From contig JADJJE010000003.1 of the NCBI GenBank assembly GCA_016706685.1, positions 248,001-312,000 of the forward strand: a stretch of 64,000 bases of DNA, written 5' to 3'. This DNA is from Sandaracinaceae bacterium. Lineage in GTDB: Bacteria > Myxococcota_A > Polyangia > Polyangiales > Houyiibacteriaceae. Positions 26,451 through 35,815 of the stretch are shown here, one piece after another. The notes beneath the pieces were generated by a model. It was not told the DNA's origin, made no database searches, and saw only the letters and a program-made list of their open reading frames with translations. How positions within the stretch are numbered: the first letter of the stretch is position 1; every line of letters begins with the position of its first letter. Position numbers and translations under genes: made by a program.

Positions 26451-26993
26451 TCAGGCGCTGGCCGCCTCGGCCTCGTCTTCGACGGCGACCGGCGCACCCA
26501 CGTGCTCGCTGCCCACGAACTCGATGTAGCTCATGGAGGCGTTGTCGCCCTTGCGGCGGCCGATCTTGATGATGCGCGTGTACCCGCCGCCCTTGTTGTC
26601 GTTCGCCTTGTTGCGCTCGACGAAGCGGGGCCCGAGCTCGTGGAACAGCTTCCACACGAGGTTGGTGGTCTCATCGACCTCGCCCTCGGCGGTGGTCTTC
26701 GCGCCACGCAGCGGGAGGAACTTGGCCACCTCACGCTGAGCGTGGGTGCGCGCCGACAGGATGCGACCGCGCTCGGTCTCGTCCGTGATCTTGCCGAGGT
26801 CGACCGTCAGGTCGTCCCCGAGACGCACGGCCTTCGAGAGCAGGCGCTCCACCACGCGGCGGAGCTCCTTGGCCTTCTCGTCGGTCGTGACGATCCGCTC
26901 GTGAAGCACGAGGTTACCCGCGAGGTTGCGGAACATGGCCCTACGGTGGCTGGTGTTACGGCCGAACTTACGGCCCGCCTTCTGATGTCGCAT
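26451..26993 (-). CDS. rplQ: 50S ribosomal protein L17
   Basis: 180 residues. The start MRHQKAGRKFGRNTSHRRAM and the segment NLVLHERIVTTDEKAKELRRVVERLL are family hallmarks. L17 is usually about 120-140 residues. Here an Ala/Glu-rich tail (VAVEDEAEAASA) and an inserted stretch lengthen it. It is the last gene of the block, 82 bases after rpoA, before the terminator. Confidence 0.97.
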   Translation of the reverse strand: MRHQKAGRKFGRNTSHRRAMFRNLAGNLVLHERIVTTDEKAKELRRVVERLLSKAVRLGDDLTVDLGKITDETERGRILSARTHAQREVAKFLPLRGAKTTAEGEVDETTNLVWKLFHELGPRFVERNKANDNKGGGYTRIIKIGRRKGDNASMSYIEFVGSEHVGAPVAVEDEAEAASA

Positions 26994-27075
26994 CGTCTTA
27001 TCCGTGCCCCGTTGCGGGGTAAAATCTTGAAAGGGAGAGAGGTTCCCGCGTGCGCTCAGGCGCCCGCGCGACCGC

Positions 27076-28098
<1,023 letters not shown>

Positions 28099-28231
28099 TC
28101 AGGGTTCTCCGATCCGACAGATGATCATCTACTGCAAAGTGCGTGGGGGCTCGGCTCCCCGGTGGGGCGCGTGCTGCCCCCAGCGAGCGGGGCCCGGGAG
28201 CGTATCGTCGCTCGCCCGGCCCTTCAACAAT

Positions 28232-28624
28232 TCAGACGCGGCGGCGCTTGGGCGGCCGGCATCCGTTGTGCGGGATGGGCGTGACGTCGCGGATGAGCGT
28301 GACGCGCATACCCACGTGCTGGAACGCACGCAGGGCGGACTCGCGACCGGCGCCGGGCCCCTTCACGAAGATGGCGACCTGCTGCATGCCCACTTCCTGG
28401 GCCTTGCGGGCGGCCTGCTCGGCGGCCAGCTGCGCCGCGAACGGCGTGCTCTTGCGCGAGCCCTTGAAGCCGCGGGCACCGGAGGTGCACCAGGACACGA
28501 CGTTCCCCTCGACATCCGTGATGGTGACGATGGTGTTGTTGAACGTGCTCTGAATGTGGGCGATGCCGCGGGTAACGGTCTTCTTCGCCTTCTTCTTGAC
28601 TTTGGTCTGCTTGGGCTTGGCCAT
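28232..28624 (-). CDS. rpsK: 30S ribosomal protein S11
   Basis: 130 residues. HIQSTFNNTIVTITDVEGNV, SARGFKGSRK-type GARGFKGSRKSTPFAAQ and the Arg-rich end DVTPIPHNGCRPPKRRRV are standard. S11 shapes the mRNA exit platform. A 133-base gap separates it from rpoA, with no ORF in it. Confidence 0.98.
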   Translation of the reverse strand: MAKPKQTKVKKKAKKTVTRGIAHIQSTFNNTIVTITDVEGNVVSWCTSGARGFKGSRKSTPFAAQLAAEQAARKAQEVGMQQVAIFVKGPGAGRESALRAFQHVGMRVTLIRDVTPIPHNGCRPPKRRRV

Positions 28625-28636
28625 CGTGTCTTCCTA

Positions 28637-29005
28637 TCAGCGCTTCCGGGTCATGGGACCACGGCGCGGGCCCTTGCGTGTGCGGGCATTGGTGTGCGTG
28701 CGCTGGCCACGGACGGGGAGCCCGCGGCGGTGGCGGAGGCCACGGTAGCAGCCGAGATCCATCAGACGCTTGATGTGCATCGTGATCTCGCGGCGAAGGT
28801 CACCCTCCACCTTGAAGTTCTGATCGATGCACTCGCGGATGGCGCGGACATCGTTCTCGTCGAGGTCGTCCGCCCGCTTGTCGATCGGGATGCCCGTGAT
28901 GCGGCAGATCTCCTGCGCGCGGTGGATGCCCACTCCAAAGATGTATTGGAGAGCAATGACTGTGTGCTTACGACCCGGAAGGTCAACGCCAGCGATACGT
29001 GCCAT
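28637..29005 (-). CDS. rpsM: 30S ribosomal protein S13
   Basis: 122 residues from ATG 29005. MARIAGVDLPGRKHTVIALQ, ICRITGIPIDKRADDL and the basic tail RGQRTHTNARTRKGPRR match. It contacts the P-site tRNA and the subunit bridge. It lies 13 bases after rpmJ and 12 before rpsK. Confidence 0.98.
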   Translation of the reverse strand: MARIAGVDLPGRKHTVIALQYIFGVGIHRAQEICRITGIPIDKRADDLDENDVRAIRECIDQNFKVEGDLRREITMHIKRLMDLGCYRGLRHRRGLPVRGQRTHTNARTRKGPRRGPMTRKR

Positions 29006-29018
29006 GGTATACCTCTGT

Positions 29019-29132
29019 TCAGCCCTGACGCTGCTTGTGGCGGGGGTTCTCGCAAAGCACGCGTACGACACCCTTGCGGCGTACTACCTTGCACTTGTCA
29101 CAAATCTTCTTGACGCTGGGGCGAACCTTCAT
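29019..29132 (-). CDS. rpmJ: 50S ribosomal protein L36
   Basis: 37 residues, from ATG 29132 to TGA 29019. The sequence MKVRPSVKKICDKCKVVRRK then VRVLCENPRHKQRQG carries the C-C-C-H zinc set, so it is the zinc-type form. It sits between infA and rpsM, its canonical place. Confidence 0.97.
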   Translation of the reverse strand: MKVRPSVKKICDKCKVVRRKGVVRVLCENPRHKQRQG

Positions 29133-29197
29133 GGTGGTCCTTCAGTGGCCTCTCGGGAATCGAGATGACCGGGGTCATTGCTTAGGGGGCTAGGTGA

Positions 29198-29407
29198 TCA
29201 GAGCCGACCGGTGATGCGGCCCCGTGTGGGGTCAAAGGGACTGGTCTCGACGGAGACACGGTCCCCTGGGAGTAACTTGATGGTGACGCGCTTGGCTTGG
29301 CTGCTGAGGGAGGCCGTGATGCGCTCCCCGGAGTCCATCTGGACTCGAAAGAGGGCTTTTGGCAGGGTGGCCAGGATGACCCCCTCTAGCTGCGGGCCGT
29401 TGCTCAC
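29198..29407 (-). CDS. infA: Translation initiation factor IF-1 (divergent)
   Basis: 69 residues from GTG 29407. LEGVILATLPKALFRVQMDS then LLPGDRVSVETSPFDPTRG gives the S1/OB-fold pattern of IF-1. It is divergent: the usual N-terminal MAKED and the AHISGKMR loop are replaced by SLSSQAKRVTIK. No strong ribosome site is seen. Its place between adk and rpmJ supports the call. IF-1 caps the A site during initiation. Confidence 0.85.
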   Translation of the reverse strand: MSNGPQLEGVILATLPKALFRVQMDSGERITASLSSQAKRVTIKLLPGDRVSVETSPFDPTRGRITGRL

Positions 29408-29450
29408 TTGGTGTTTCGAGTGATTTCTTCGCTCTTCTCGTCTGGCCGGT

Positions 29451-30095
29451 CTAGGACCGGAGGGCTTCGCGAATGCGCTGGGTAATCTCCTCGAGCTCAC
29501 CCACCCCGTTCACGCGTGCCACGACACCCTTGGCGTCGTAATGCGCCAGGACCGCTGCGGTCTTGGCCTGATATTCGCTGTCCCGCGTCCGCACCTTTTC
29601 TTCGGTGTCGTCGGAGCGCTGGTAGATTTCCCCTCCGCACGCGGTGCAGGCACCGTCCGAGGGGGGCGGATCATAGCGCAAGTGGTAGGTCTGTCCACAC
29701 GACTTGCATACGCGGCGCCCAGTAACGCGATCAATGATGATATCGAGGCCCACGTCGATGGCTACGACCCGGTCGATCCGACGCCCCAGCTTCGCCAGGA
29801 TGGCGTCGAGCGCCTCCGCCTGGGGTGCCGTCCGCGGGAAACCGTCGAAGATGGCGCCCTTGGCAGCCGTCTCGCTCGAGAGCACCTTTTCGATCAGGTC
29901 GAGCACCAAGGAGTCGGGAACCAACAACCCCTGGCTCATGAACTCGTCGAACTTCTTGCCCAGCTCGGACCCCGACGCACGCTCGGCACGCATCATGTCC
30001 CCTGTGGAGAGCTGCGGAATACCGAGCTCCTTCATCAGGAACTTGGCTTGCGTGCCCTTTCCAGCGCCGGGCGGTCCGAAGAGCAGCAAGTCCAT
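29451..30095 (-). CDS. adk: Adenylate kinase
   Basis: 214 residues. P-loop GPPGAGKGTQ near the start, the NMP-binding STGDMMRA, and IFDGFPRT. The LID carries four Cys (CKSCGQ ... CTACGG), so it is the zinc-binding type. It makes ADP from ATP and AMP. It follows secY by three bases. The map gene often found next to it is not present. Confidence 0.99.
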   Translation of the reverse strand: MDLLLFGPPGAGKGTQAKFLMKELGIPQLSTGDMMRAERASGSELGKKFDEFMSQGLLVPDSLVLDLIEKVLSSETAAKGAIFDGFPRTAPQAEALDAILAKLGRRIDRVVAIDVGLDIIIDRVTGRRVCKSCGQTYHLRYDPPPSDGACTACGGEIYQRSDDTEEKVRTRDSEYQAKTAAVLAHYDAKGVVARVNGVGELEEITQRIREALRS

Positions 30096-30098
30096 GGA

Positions 30099-31424
30099 TC
30101 AGCCCTTCCGCCCCGTGAGCCGCCCGCTGGTGCCGGACGCAAGACCCTCGTAGTGGCGCGTGATCAGGTGGCTGTCGACCTGCATGGCGAAGTCGAGCGC
30201 GACGCCGACGACGATCATCAGTGACGTGCCGCCGAGATAGAACGGCACCTGCCACTTGGCCTGGAGCAGCGTGGGGACGGTGCAGACGGCCGTGATGTAG
30301 ATGGCGCCACCCACGGTGATGCGGGAGAGCACGTAGTCGATGTACTCGGCGGTGGCCTTGCCGGGCCGCACACCGGGGATGAACGCGTTCTGCTTGCGCA
30401 GGTTCTCCGCCATGTCCACCGGCTGCACCGTGATGGCCGTGTAGAAGAACGTGAAGAAGATGGTCATCGCCGCGAACACCACCATGTAGATCCACATGTT
30501 GGGGCCCTGCGGGTTGAGCTTGTCGTTCAGCCACTGCATCCCGGGCACGCCGCTCTGCGCGAGCGTCATGGGGATCATGAGGAGCGACGAGGTGAAGATG
30601 GGCGGGATGACGCCGGCCATGTTCACACGCAGCGGGAGGTGGCTCTCGGCGCCGCCGAACATCTTCTGCCCAACCATGCGCTTCGCGTAGGTGATGGGCA
30701 CCTGGCGCTGGGCACGCTCGAAGAAGACGATGATGGCCGTCACCCCGAGCGCGATGCACAGGATGAGGAGCAGGTCGATGGGCTTGATTTGCCCGATCTG
30801 GACCTGCTGAGCGGTGAGCGCGATGGCATCCGGGAGGTTGGCCACGATGCCCGCGAAGATGATGAGCGAGATGCCGTTGCCGATGCCGCGCTCGGTGATT
30901 TGCTCACCCAGCCACATCAGGAAGGCGGTGCCCGTGGTGAGCGAGAGCACGGTCATGGCGCGGAACGCCCAGCCTGGCTCGTTGACGATGTCACCGGCCT
31001 GCGTGCCCGCTTGGTTGAGCGACTCGAGGAACAGCGCGATGCCGATGCCCTGCGCGAGGCTCAGGGCGATGGTGCCGTAGCGCGTGTACTGGTTGAGCTT
31101 GCGCTGGCCAGCCTCGCCCTCCTTGCGGAGCTCCTCGAGGGGCTTCACCACGACCGCGAGCAGCGAGATGATGATGCTCGCCGACACGTAGGGCATGATG
31201 TTCAACGCGAAGATGGACATCTGCTCGAGCGCGCCGCCCGAGAACAGGTTGAACATCCCCAGGAAGCCGTTGCTGGAGCTGTTGACGTACTCCCGCATCG
31301 CGTTCCGGTTGACCCCGGGAGTGGTCACGAAAATTCCAACGCGATACACCGCCAGCATCCCCAGAGTGAAGAGGATGCGGCGACGTAGCTCAGGAATCTT
31401 GAAGATGTTCGCGATGACGTTCAT
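30099..31424 (-). CDS. secY: Preprotein translocase subunit SecY
   Basis: 441 residues from ATG 31424. Ten membrane helices form the export channel. Family segments include LGMLAVYRVGIFVTTPGV, GIGNGISLIIFAGIVANLP, and AFIPGVRPGKATAEYIDYVLSRIT. The plug and cytoplasmic loops are intact. It lies in the standard rplO-secY-adk position. Confidence 0.98.
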   Translation of the reverse strand: MNVIANIFKIPELRRRILFTLGMLAVYRVGIFVTTPGVNRNAMREYVNSSSNGFLGMFNLFSGGALEQMSIFALNIMPYVSASIIISLLAVVVKPLEELRKEGEAGQRKLNQYTRYGTIALSLAQGIGIALFLESLNQAGTQAGDIVNEPGWAFRAMTVLSLTTGTAFLMWLGEQITERGIGNGISLIIFAGIVANLPDAIALTAQQVQIGQIKPIDLLLILCIALGVTAIIVFFERAQRQVPITYAKRMVGQKMFGGAESHLPLRVNMAGVIPPIFTSSLLMIPMTLAQSGVPGMQWLNDKLNPQGPNMWIYMVVFAAMTIFFTFFYTAITVQPVDMAENLRKQNAFIPGVRPGKATAEYIDYVLSRITVGGAIYITAVCTVPTLLQAKWQVPFYLGGTSLMIVVGVALDFAMQVDSHLITRHYEGLASGTSGRLTGRKG

Positions 31425-31451
31425 CAACCTACCATCGACCTAGAGGTCGTC

Positions 31452-31934
31452 TCAGCCGCCTAGAATCTCGACCGAGCCACCGGCCGCTTCGACCTTGGCC
31501 TTGGCGCCCTCGCTCACCGCATGGACCTTGAGGGTCAGCTTGCGATCGAGCTCGCCATTTCCGAGCAGCTTGATGCCGTCGAACTTACCGCTGACAAGAC
31601 GCTTCTCGCGAAGCGCTGCCTCGTCCACCACGGTGCCCGCATCGAAGCGAGCCAGGTCACGGACGTTCACTTCCGCGAAGTCCTTGGCGAAGATGTTGTG
31701 GAAGCCGCGCTTCGGGAGGCGGCGATACAACGGCATCTGACCGCCCTCGAACCCCAGCTTCTGGAAGTTACCGGGCGAGCGGGCCTTCTGGCCCTTCATG
31801 CCCTTACCGGCGGTCTTACCGAGCTTGCCGATACCGCGACCCTTGCGCTTCTTGTTGCGCACGGCCCCGATGGGCGCGCGCAGACGCGAAAGGATGGGGA
31901 TGTCTTTCTCGGACTGGTTCTGTTCGTCAGCCAT
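31452..31934 (-). CDS. rplO: 50S ribosomal protein L15
   Basis: 160 residues. KRKGRGIGKLGKTAGKGMKGQKARSPG, the RNA-binding Gly/Lys/Arg stretch, and PLYRRLPKRGFHNIF match. An N-terminal acidic extension of about 13 residues (MADEQNQSEKDIP) precedes the fold. It overlaps the end of rpmD by eight bases. Confidence 0.98.
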   Translation of the reverse strand: MADEQNQSEKDIPILSRLRAPIGAVRNKKRKGRGIGKLGKTAGKGMKGQKARSPGNFQKLGFEGGQMPLYRRLPKRGFHNIFAKDFAEVNVRDLARFDAGTVVDEAALREKRLVSGKFDGIKLLGNGELDRKLTLKVHAVSEGAKAKVEAAGGSVEILGG

Positions 31935-32109
31935 TGCTCTCCTCCACCGTCACGAGGTGAAGTACCTTCTTGATCATGCCGCGGAACGCCGGCGTGTTCG
32001 CCACCGTAGCCTGCGAGTTCAGGCCGCGCAGCCCGAGGCCCTTGAGGACTCGGCGATGCTTCTCGGGGCGCCCGATGGCGCTGCGAACGAGTGTCAGCTT
32101 GAGGGTCAT
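31927..32109 (-). CDS. rpmD: 50S ribosomal protein L30
   Basis: 60 residues. MTLKLTLVRSAIGRPEKHRR and LRGLNSQATVANTPAFRGMI are the L30 fold. Its start overlaps the rpsE stop by ATGA, and its end overlaps rplO. Confidence 0.97.
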   Translation of the reverse strand: MTLKLTLVRSAIGRPEKHRRVLKGLGLRGLNSQATVANTPAFRGMIKKVLHLVTVEESNG

Positions 32110-32624
32110 GGGGTCACCACCTGCTCCAGCGTCTTTCCACGACGCGCGGCGACCATGTCGGCGGACTCGAGATCACGGAGCGCCGCGAGGGTCGCATGAA
32201 CGACATTGTGCTGATTGGCCGTGCCGAGGATCTTGGCGAGGACGTCCTTGACGCCGGCCACCTCGAGCACGGGACGCATGGCGCCACCCGCGATGACACC
32301 GGTACCAGCCGAGGCCGGGCGGAGCATCACCTTGCCCGCGCCGTCATGGCCGTTGGCCCGGTGCGGGATGGTGCCGTTGACGAGCGGAACGCGGAACATG
32401 GACTTGCGCGCGCGCTCGGTGCCCTTGCGGATCGCCTCGGGCACTTCGTTCGCCTTGCCGAGCCCCACGCCGACGCAACCATGATGGTCACCGACCACCA
32501 CCAGCGCGCTGAAGCTGAAGCGACGACCGCCCTTGACGACCTTGGCCACACGGTTGATGTGGATGACCCGCTCTTCGATCTCGTTCTCGAGATCCTTGGG
32601 GTCGATGATTTCGTTTTGGCTCAT
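32106..32624 (-). CDS. rpsE: 30S ribosomal protein S5
   Basis: 172 residues. VIHINRVAKVVKGGRRFSFSALVVVGD and VMLRPASAGTGVIAGGAMRPVLE are typical. S5 guides decoding accuracy and mRNA unwinding at the entry site. It overlaps rpmD by ATGA. Confidence 0.98.
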   Translation of the reverse strand: MSQNEIIDPKDLENEIEERVIHINRVAKVVKGGRRFSFSALVVVGDHHGCVGVGLGKANEVPEAIRKGTERARKSMFRVPLVNGTIPHRANGHDGAGKVMLRPASAGTGVIAGGAMRPVLEVAGVKDVLAKILGTANQHNVVHATLAALRDLESADMVAARRGKTLEQVVTP

Positions 32625-32632
32625 GGCGATCC

Positions 32633-32983
32633 TCAGAAGTTCAGGCCGGCCTCGCGAGCCGCTTCGGCAAGGGCCTTGACCCGACCGTGGTAGATGAAAC
32701 CGTTGCGGTCGAAGACGACCTTCTCGATGCCCTTGGCCTTGCAGGCGTCCGCGACGGCCTTGCCAACGGACTTGGCGCGGTCGGTCTTGGTGCCATCGGC
32801 GGCCACGGTCTTCTGCAGGTCGCTGGCGGAAGCCAGGGTGGTCCCGGCGACGTCGTCGATGACCTGCGCGTAGATGTGGCTGCCGCTGCGGAACACGCTG
32901 AGGCGCGGACGCTCGGGCGTGCCGGAGATCTTCTTGCGGATGCGGAGCTTGCGCTTGGCGCGCCCCGTGGCGGACTTCAGCAT
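32633..32983 (-). CDS. rplR: 50S ribosomal protein L18
   Basis: 116 residues from ATG 32983. RAKRKLRIRKKISGTPERPRL and the end FDRNGFIYHGRVKALAEAAREAGL match L18, which binds 5S rRNA. Extra residues in the longer open frame upstream are not part of the fold. Confidence 0.97.
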   Translation of the reverse strand: MLKSATGRAKRKLRIRKKISGTPERPRLSVFRSGSHIYAQVIDDVAGTTLASASDLQKTVAADGTKTDRAKSVGKAVADACKAKGIEKVVFDRNGFIYHGRVKALAEAAREAGLNF

Positions 32984-32993
32984 GGGATGCTCC

Positions 32994-33590
32994 TCACTTC
33001 TTACCGGACTTGCCGGCCTTCTGACGAATCTGCTCACCCACGTAGCGAACACCCTTGCCGTTGTACGGCTCTGCGGGGCGCTTGCTGCGGATGTGTGCCG
33101 CGATCTGACCCACGAGCTCCTTGCTCGAGGCCTCGATGTGCACGCGGGGGTACTTGACGCCGGCCTCGTCGCGCTGCTCGATCTTGACCGTCACCTCGGC
33201 GGGGATCTTGATGATGGGCTGGTGCGAGAGACCGACCGTCATCTTGAGCTCGCCGTTGCCGAACTCGGCACGGTAGCCGACGCCGCGGAAGTCGAGCGAG
33301 CGGGTGTAGCCGTTCGTGACGCCCTCGACCATGTTGGCGAGGAGTGCGCGCGAGAGACCCTGGTACTGGAGACCGACCTGGCCCTGGCTGGGCGCGGGGC
33401 GGACGTGGACGGCGCCGGCCTCTTGCGAGACGACCACCTCGGGGCGGAACGTACGCGTGAGCGAGCCGCGCTTGCCCTTGACGGTCACGGTCTGGCCGTT
33501 GATCTCGACGGTGACACCGGAGAGCAGCGTGACGGGAAGCTTCCCGTTACGCGACTGCTTCGTGATTTCGGTTTTCGCGGGGGCAGTCAT
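32994..33590 (-). CDS. rplF: 50S ribosomal protein L6
   Basis: 198 residues from ATG 33590. VTVKGKRGSLTRTF, GVGYRAEFGNGEL and the end YNGKGVRYVGEQIRQKAGKSGKK are L6 segments. It is slightly longer than the common 177-180 residues, with an N-terminal Thr/Lys lead. The ATG touches the rpsH stop (TGATG). Confidence 0.97.
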   Translation of the reverse strand: MTAPAKTEITKQSRNGKLPVTLLSGVTVEINGQTVTVKGKRGSLTRTFRPEVVVSQEAGAVHVRPAPSQGQVGLQYQGLSRALLANMVEGVTNGYTRSLDFRGVGYRAEFGNGELKMTVGLSHQPIIKIPAEVTVKIEQRDEAGVKYPRVHIEASSKELVGQIAAHIRSKRPAEPYNGKGVRYVGEQIRQKAGKSGKK

Positions 33591-33979
33591 CACCAGACCT
33601 CACAGAGCAGCTCGCCGCCGATTTTCTGGCTGCGCGCGTCGCGGTCGGTCATGAGACCGCTCGACGTGGAAAGAATGGCGACACCGAGGCCGTCCTTGAC
33701 GTGCGCGATCTCGTCATGGCTGACGTAGACGCGGCGACCGGGGCGGCTGGCGCGGCGAATGGTGTTGAACGCCGGCTTCCGGTCCGTGTAGCGGAGGAAG
33801 ACGGTGAGCGTGGGCGGGTGAGCCTCGTCCACGCTGTAGTCGTTGATGTAGCCCTCTTGCTTCAGGATCTCGGCGAGATTCGTCTTCAGCTTCGAGAGGG
33901 GCATCTTGCTGCGATCGAGACCCGCCATGGCGGCGTTCCGGAGTCGCGTGAGCATGTCGGCGATGGGGTCAGAAATCAT
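33590..33979 (-). CDS. rpsH: 30S ribosomal protein S8
   Basis: 129 residues. MISDPIADMLTRLRNAAMAG and the C-terminal GLGVAILSTSSGLMTDRDAR match. S8 binds 16S helix 21 and in many bacteria represses the spc operon, though no site is obvious here. Confidence 0.98.
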   Translation of the reverse strand: MISDPIADMLTRLRNAAMAGLDRSKMPLSKLKTNLAEILKQEGYINDYSVDEAHPPTLTVFLRYTDRKPAFNTIRRASRPGRRVYVSHDEIAHVKDGLGVAILSTSSGLMTDRDARSQKIGGELLCEVW

Positions 33980-34006
33980 TGTAGAGTCTCCAGCTTCCTG
34001 CTCGTC

Positions 34007-34192
34007 CTACCAGCTCGACTTCGTGACGCCCGGCAGCTCGCCGGCGAGCGCCAGGTTGCGCATGCAGATACGGCAAAGGCCGAACTTGCGGTAGTAGGCG
34101 CGTGAGCGGCCGCAACGGTTGCAGCGGTTGTGAGCGCGGACCTTGAACTTCGGGTCCCTCTGCGTCTTGGCAAAAGCGGCTTGGCTTCCCAT
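34007..34192 (-). CDS. rpsN: 30S ribosomal protein S14, zinc (type Z) form
   Basis: 61 residues. Two CxxC pairs, CNRCGRSR and CRICMRNLA, identify the short zinc form. It sits between rplE and rpsH as usual. Confidence 0.98.
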   Translation of the reverse strand: MGSQAAFAKTQRDPKFKVRAHNRCNRCGRSRAYYRKFGLCRICMRNLALAGELPGVTKSSW

Positions 34193-34200
34193 GGTCTATC

Positions 34201-34752
34201 TCACTTCCGGAAGGGCATCCCGAGGCCCTTGAGTAGGGCGCGGCCCTCTTCGTCAGTCTTCGCCGTGGTGACGAAGCTGATGTTCATGCCCTTGATCGCG
34301 TCGACCTTGTCGTAGTCGATCTCGGGGAAAATGATCTGCTCTTTGATGCCGAGCGTGTAGTTGCCGCGGCCGTCGAAGGCCTTGGGGCTGACGCCGCGGA
34401 AGTCGCGGGTCTGCGGGAGCGCCAGGTTGATGAGGCGGTCCGCGAAGTCCCACATGCGGTCCTTGCGCAGCGTGACCATCACGCCGATGGGCATGTTCTC
34501 ACGGAGCTTGAAGGTCGCGATGGCCTTGCGGGCGCGGGTCACGACGGGCTTCTGCCCGGTGAACGCCGTCATCTCCACGACGGCCGACTCGATGATCTTG
34601 CCGTTCTGGACGGCGGCACCGAGGCCCATGTTGACCGTGATCTTCTCGAGCCGCGGAACCGTCATCGGGTTCGCGTACTTGAACTCACGCATCAACTGCC
34701 CAACGACTTCGTCGCTGTACTTCTTCTGAAGCCTTGAAATGTACTCAGCCAT
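34201..34752 (-). CDS. rplE: 50S ribosomal protein L5
   Basis: 183 residues. NPMTVPRLEKITVNMGLGAA, GQKPVVTRARKAIATFKLREN and LPQTRDFRGVSPKAFDGRGNYTLG match. L5 binds 5S rRNA and P-site tRNA. The leader before it holds an anti-Shine-Dalgarno-like segment. Confidence 0.98.
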   Translation of the reverse strand: MAEYISRLQKKYSDEVVGQLMREFKYANPMTVPRLEKITVNMGLGAAVQNGKIIESAVVEMTAFTGQKPVVTRARKAIATFKLRENMPIGVMVTLRKDRMWDFADRLINLALPQTRDFRGVSPKAFDGRGNYTLGIKEQIIFPEIDYDKVDAIKGMNISFVTTAKTDEEGRALLKGLGMPFRK

Positions 34753-34783
34753 GATTCTCTACGAGCTCCGGGTTACAGCCGCC

Positions 34784-34796
34784 AGAAAGGAGGTGA
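34784..34796 (-). promoter_or_regulatory. Anti-Shine-Dalgarno-like segment in the rplX-rplE spacer
   Basis: The minus-strand transcript reads TCACCTCCTTTCT about 32-44 bases upstream of the rplE ATG. This copies the 3' tail of bacterial 16S rRNA (CACCTCCTTTCT). It could pair with a nearby purine-rich site and dampen rplE translation. Function is unproven. Confidence 0.3.
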
Positions 34797-34823
34797 AGGC
34801 GCACTGGGTCGGAAAGGGGACGA

Positions 34824-35132
34824 TTACTTGATGACCACGCCGCTCTTGACGGCAACGCGGACCTTCTCGCCTTCGCGCTCTTCGAAGCGAACGCGCGTGG
34901 GCTTGCCGGTCTCGGGATCCTTCAGCATCACATTGCTGGGCTGAAGGGGCGCGGGACGGTCGATGATGCCGGCCTCGGCAAACTTCTGGGCGCTCTGGTG
35001 GCGCTTGACGATGTTGGCACCCGCGACGATCACGCGGCCATCCTTGCGGATGTCGAGGATGCGGCCCTCGACGCCCTTGTCCTTACCGGACGTGACGACG
35101 ACCAAGTCGTCCTTCTTGAGACGTACACCCAT
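34824..35132 (-). CDS. rplX: 50S ribosomal protein L24
   Basis: 102 residues. The KOW motif VVTSGKDKGVEGRILDIRKDGRVIVAGANIVKRH is clear. It starts at ATG 35132, one base overlapping the rplN stop. L24 begins large-subunit assembly. Confidence 0.98.
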   Translation of the reverse strand: MGVRLKKDDLVVVTSGKDKGVEGRILDIRKDGRVIVAGANIVKRHQSAQKFAEAGIIDRPAPLQPSNVMLKDPETGKPTRVRFEEREGEKVRVAVKSGVVIK

Positions 35133-35500
35133 CAGATCACCTCCGGCGCGAGCGAGACGATCTTCATGAAGCGCTTGCCACGCAGCTCGCGAGCCACGGG
35201 TCCGAAGATGCGCGTGCCGATCGGCTCGCCTTCTTTGTTGATCAGCACGGCGCTGTTCGCGTCGAACTTGATGTAGCTGCCATCGGGGCGCTGGTACTCG
35301 CGGGTCGTGCGGACGACGACGGCGCGAGCCACGTCACCCTTGCGAACCTTCGCGGTGGGCAGGGCCTCCTGCACGGCGACGATGATGACGTCGCCGAGCT
35401 CGGCGTAACGGCGACGGCTGCCGCCGATCACCTTGATGCACTTCACGCTCTTCGCGCCGCTGTTGTCAGCAACACCCAAGACGGTCTCGGTCTGGATCAT
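35132..35500 (-). CDS. rplN: 50S ribosomal protein L14
   Basis: 122 residues. MIQTETVLGVADNSGAKSVKCIKV and the end GPVARELRGKRFMKIVSLAPEVI are diagnostic. It faces the subunit interface. Confidence 0.99.
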   Translation of the reverse strand: MIQTETVLGVADNSGAKSVKCIKVIGGSRRRYAELGDVIIVAVQEALPTAKVRKGDVARAVVVRTTREYQRPDGSYIKFDANSAVLINKEGEPIGTRIFGPVARELRGKRFMKIVSLAPEVI

Positions 35501-35501
35501 C

Positions 35502-35810
35502 TCACACCTCCGGCGGACGCTCGAGGAGGCGGATGACCTCCCAGCGCTTGGTCTTGGAGCGAGGACGACACGCCATGATCTCTACGAGATCGTTCGTGCA
35601 GTACTCGTTCTTCTCATCATGGGCGTGGTACTTCTTGGTCTGCCTGATGTACTTGCCGTAGAACGCATCCCGCGTACGGCGAGTGACGACCACGACGACC
35701 ATCTGTTGTGCGCGCCCGGGCGCCTTCGTGTCGTTGATGACACGGCCCACCAGACGTCGACGACGTCCTCTCGTGGGGTTGCTCTCTGCTACGGCTGTTT
35801 CTTCGGCCAT
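35502..35810 (-). CDS. rpsQ: 30S ribosomal protein S17
   Basis: 102 residues. RRRLVGRVINDTKAPGRAQQMVVVVV and EIMACRPRSKTKRWEVIRLLE match S17. A short Ala/Glu leader (MAEETAVAESN) comes first. Confidence 0.97.
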   Translation of the reverse strand: MAEETAVAESNPTRGRRRRLVGRVINDTKAPGRAQQMVVVVVTRRTRDAFYGKYIRQTKKYHAHDEKNEYCTNDLVEIMACRPRSKTKRWEVIRLLERPPEV

Positions 35811-35815
35811 GACTG

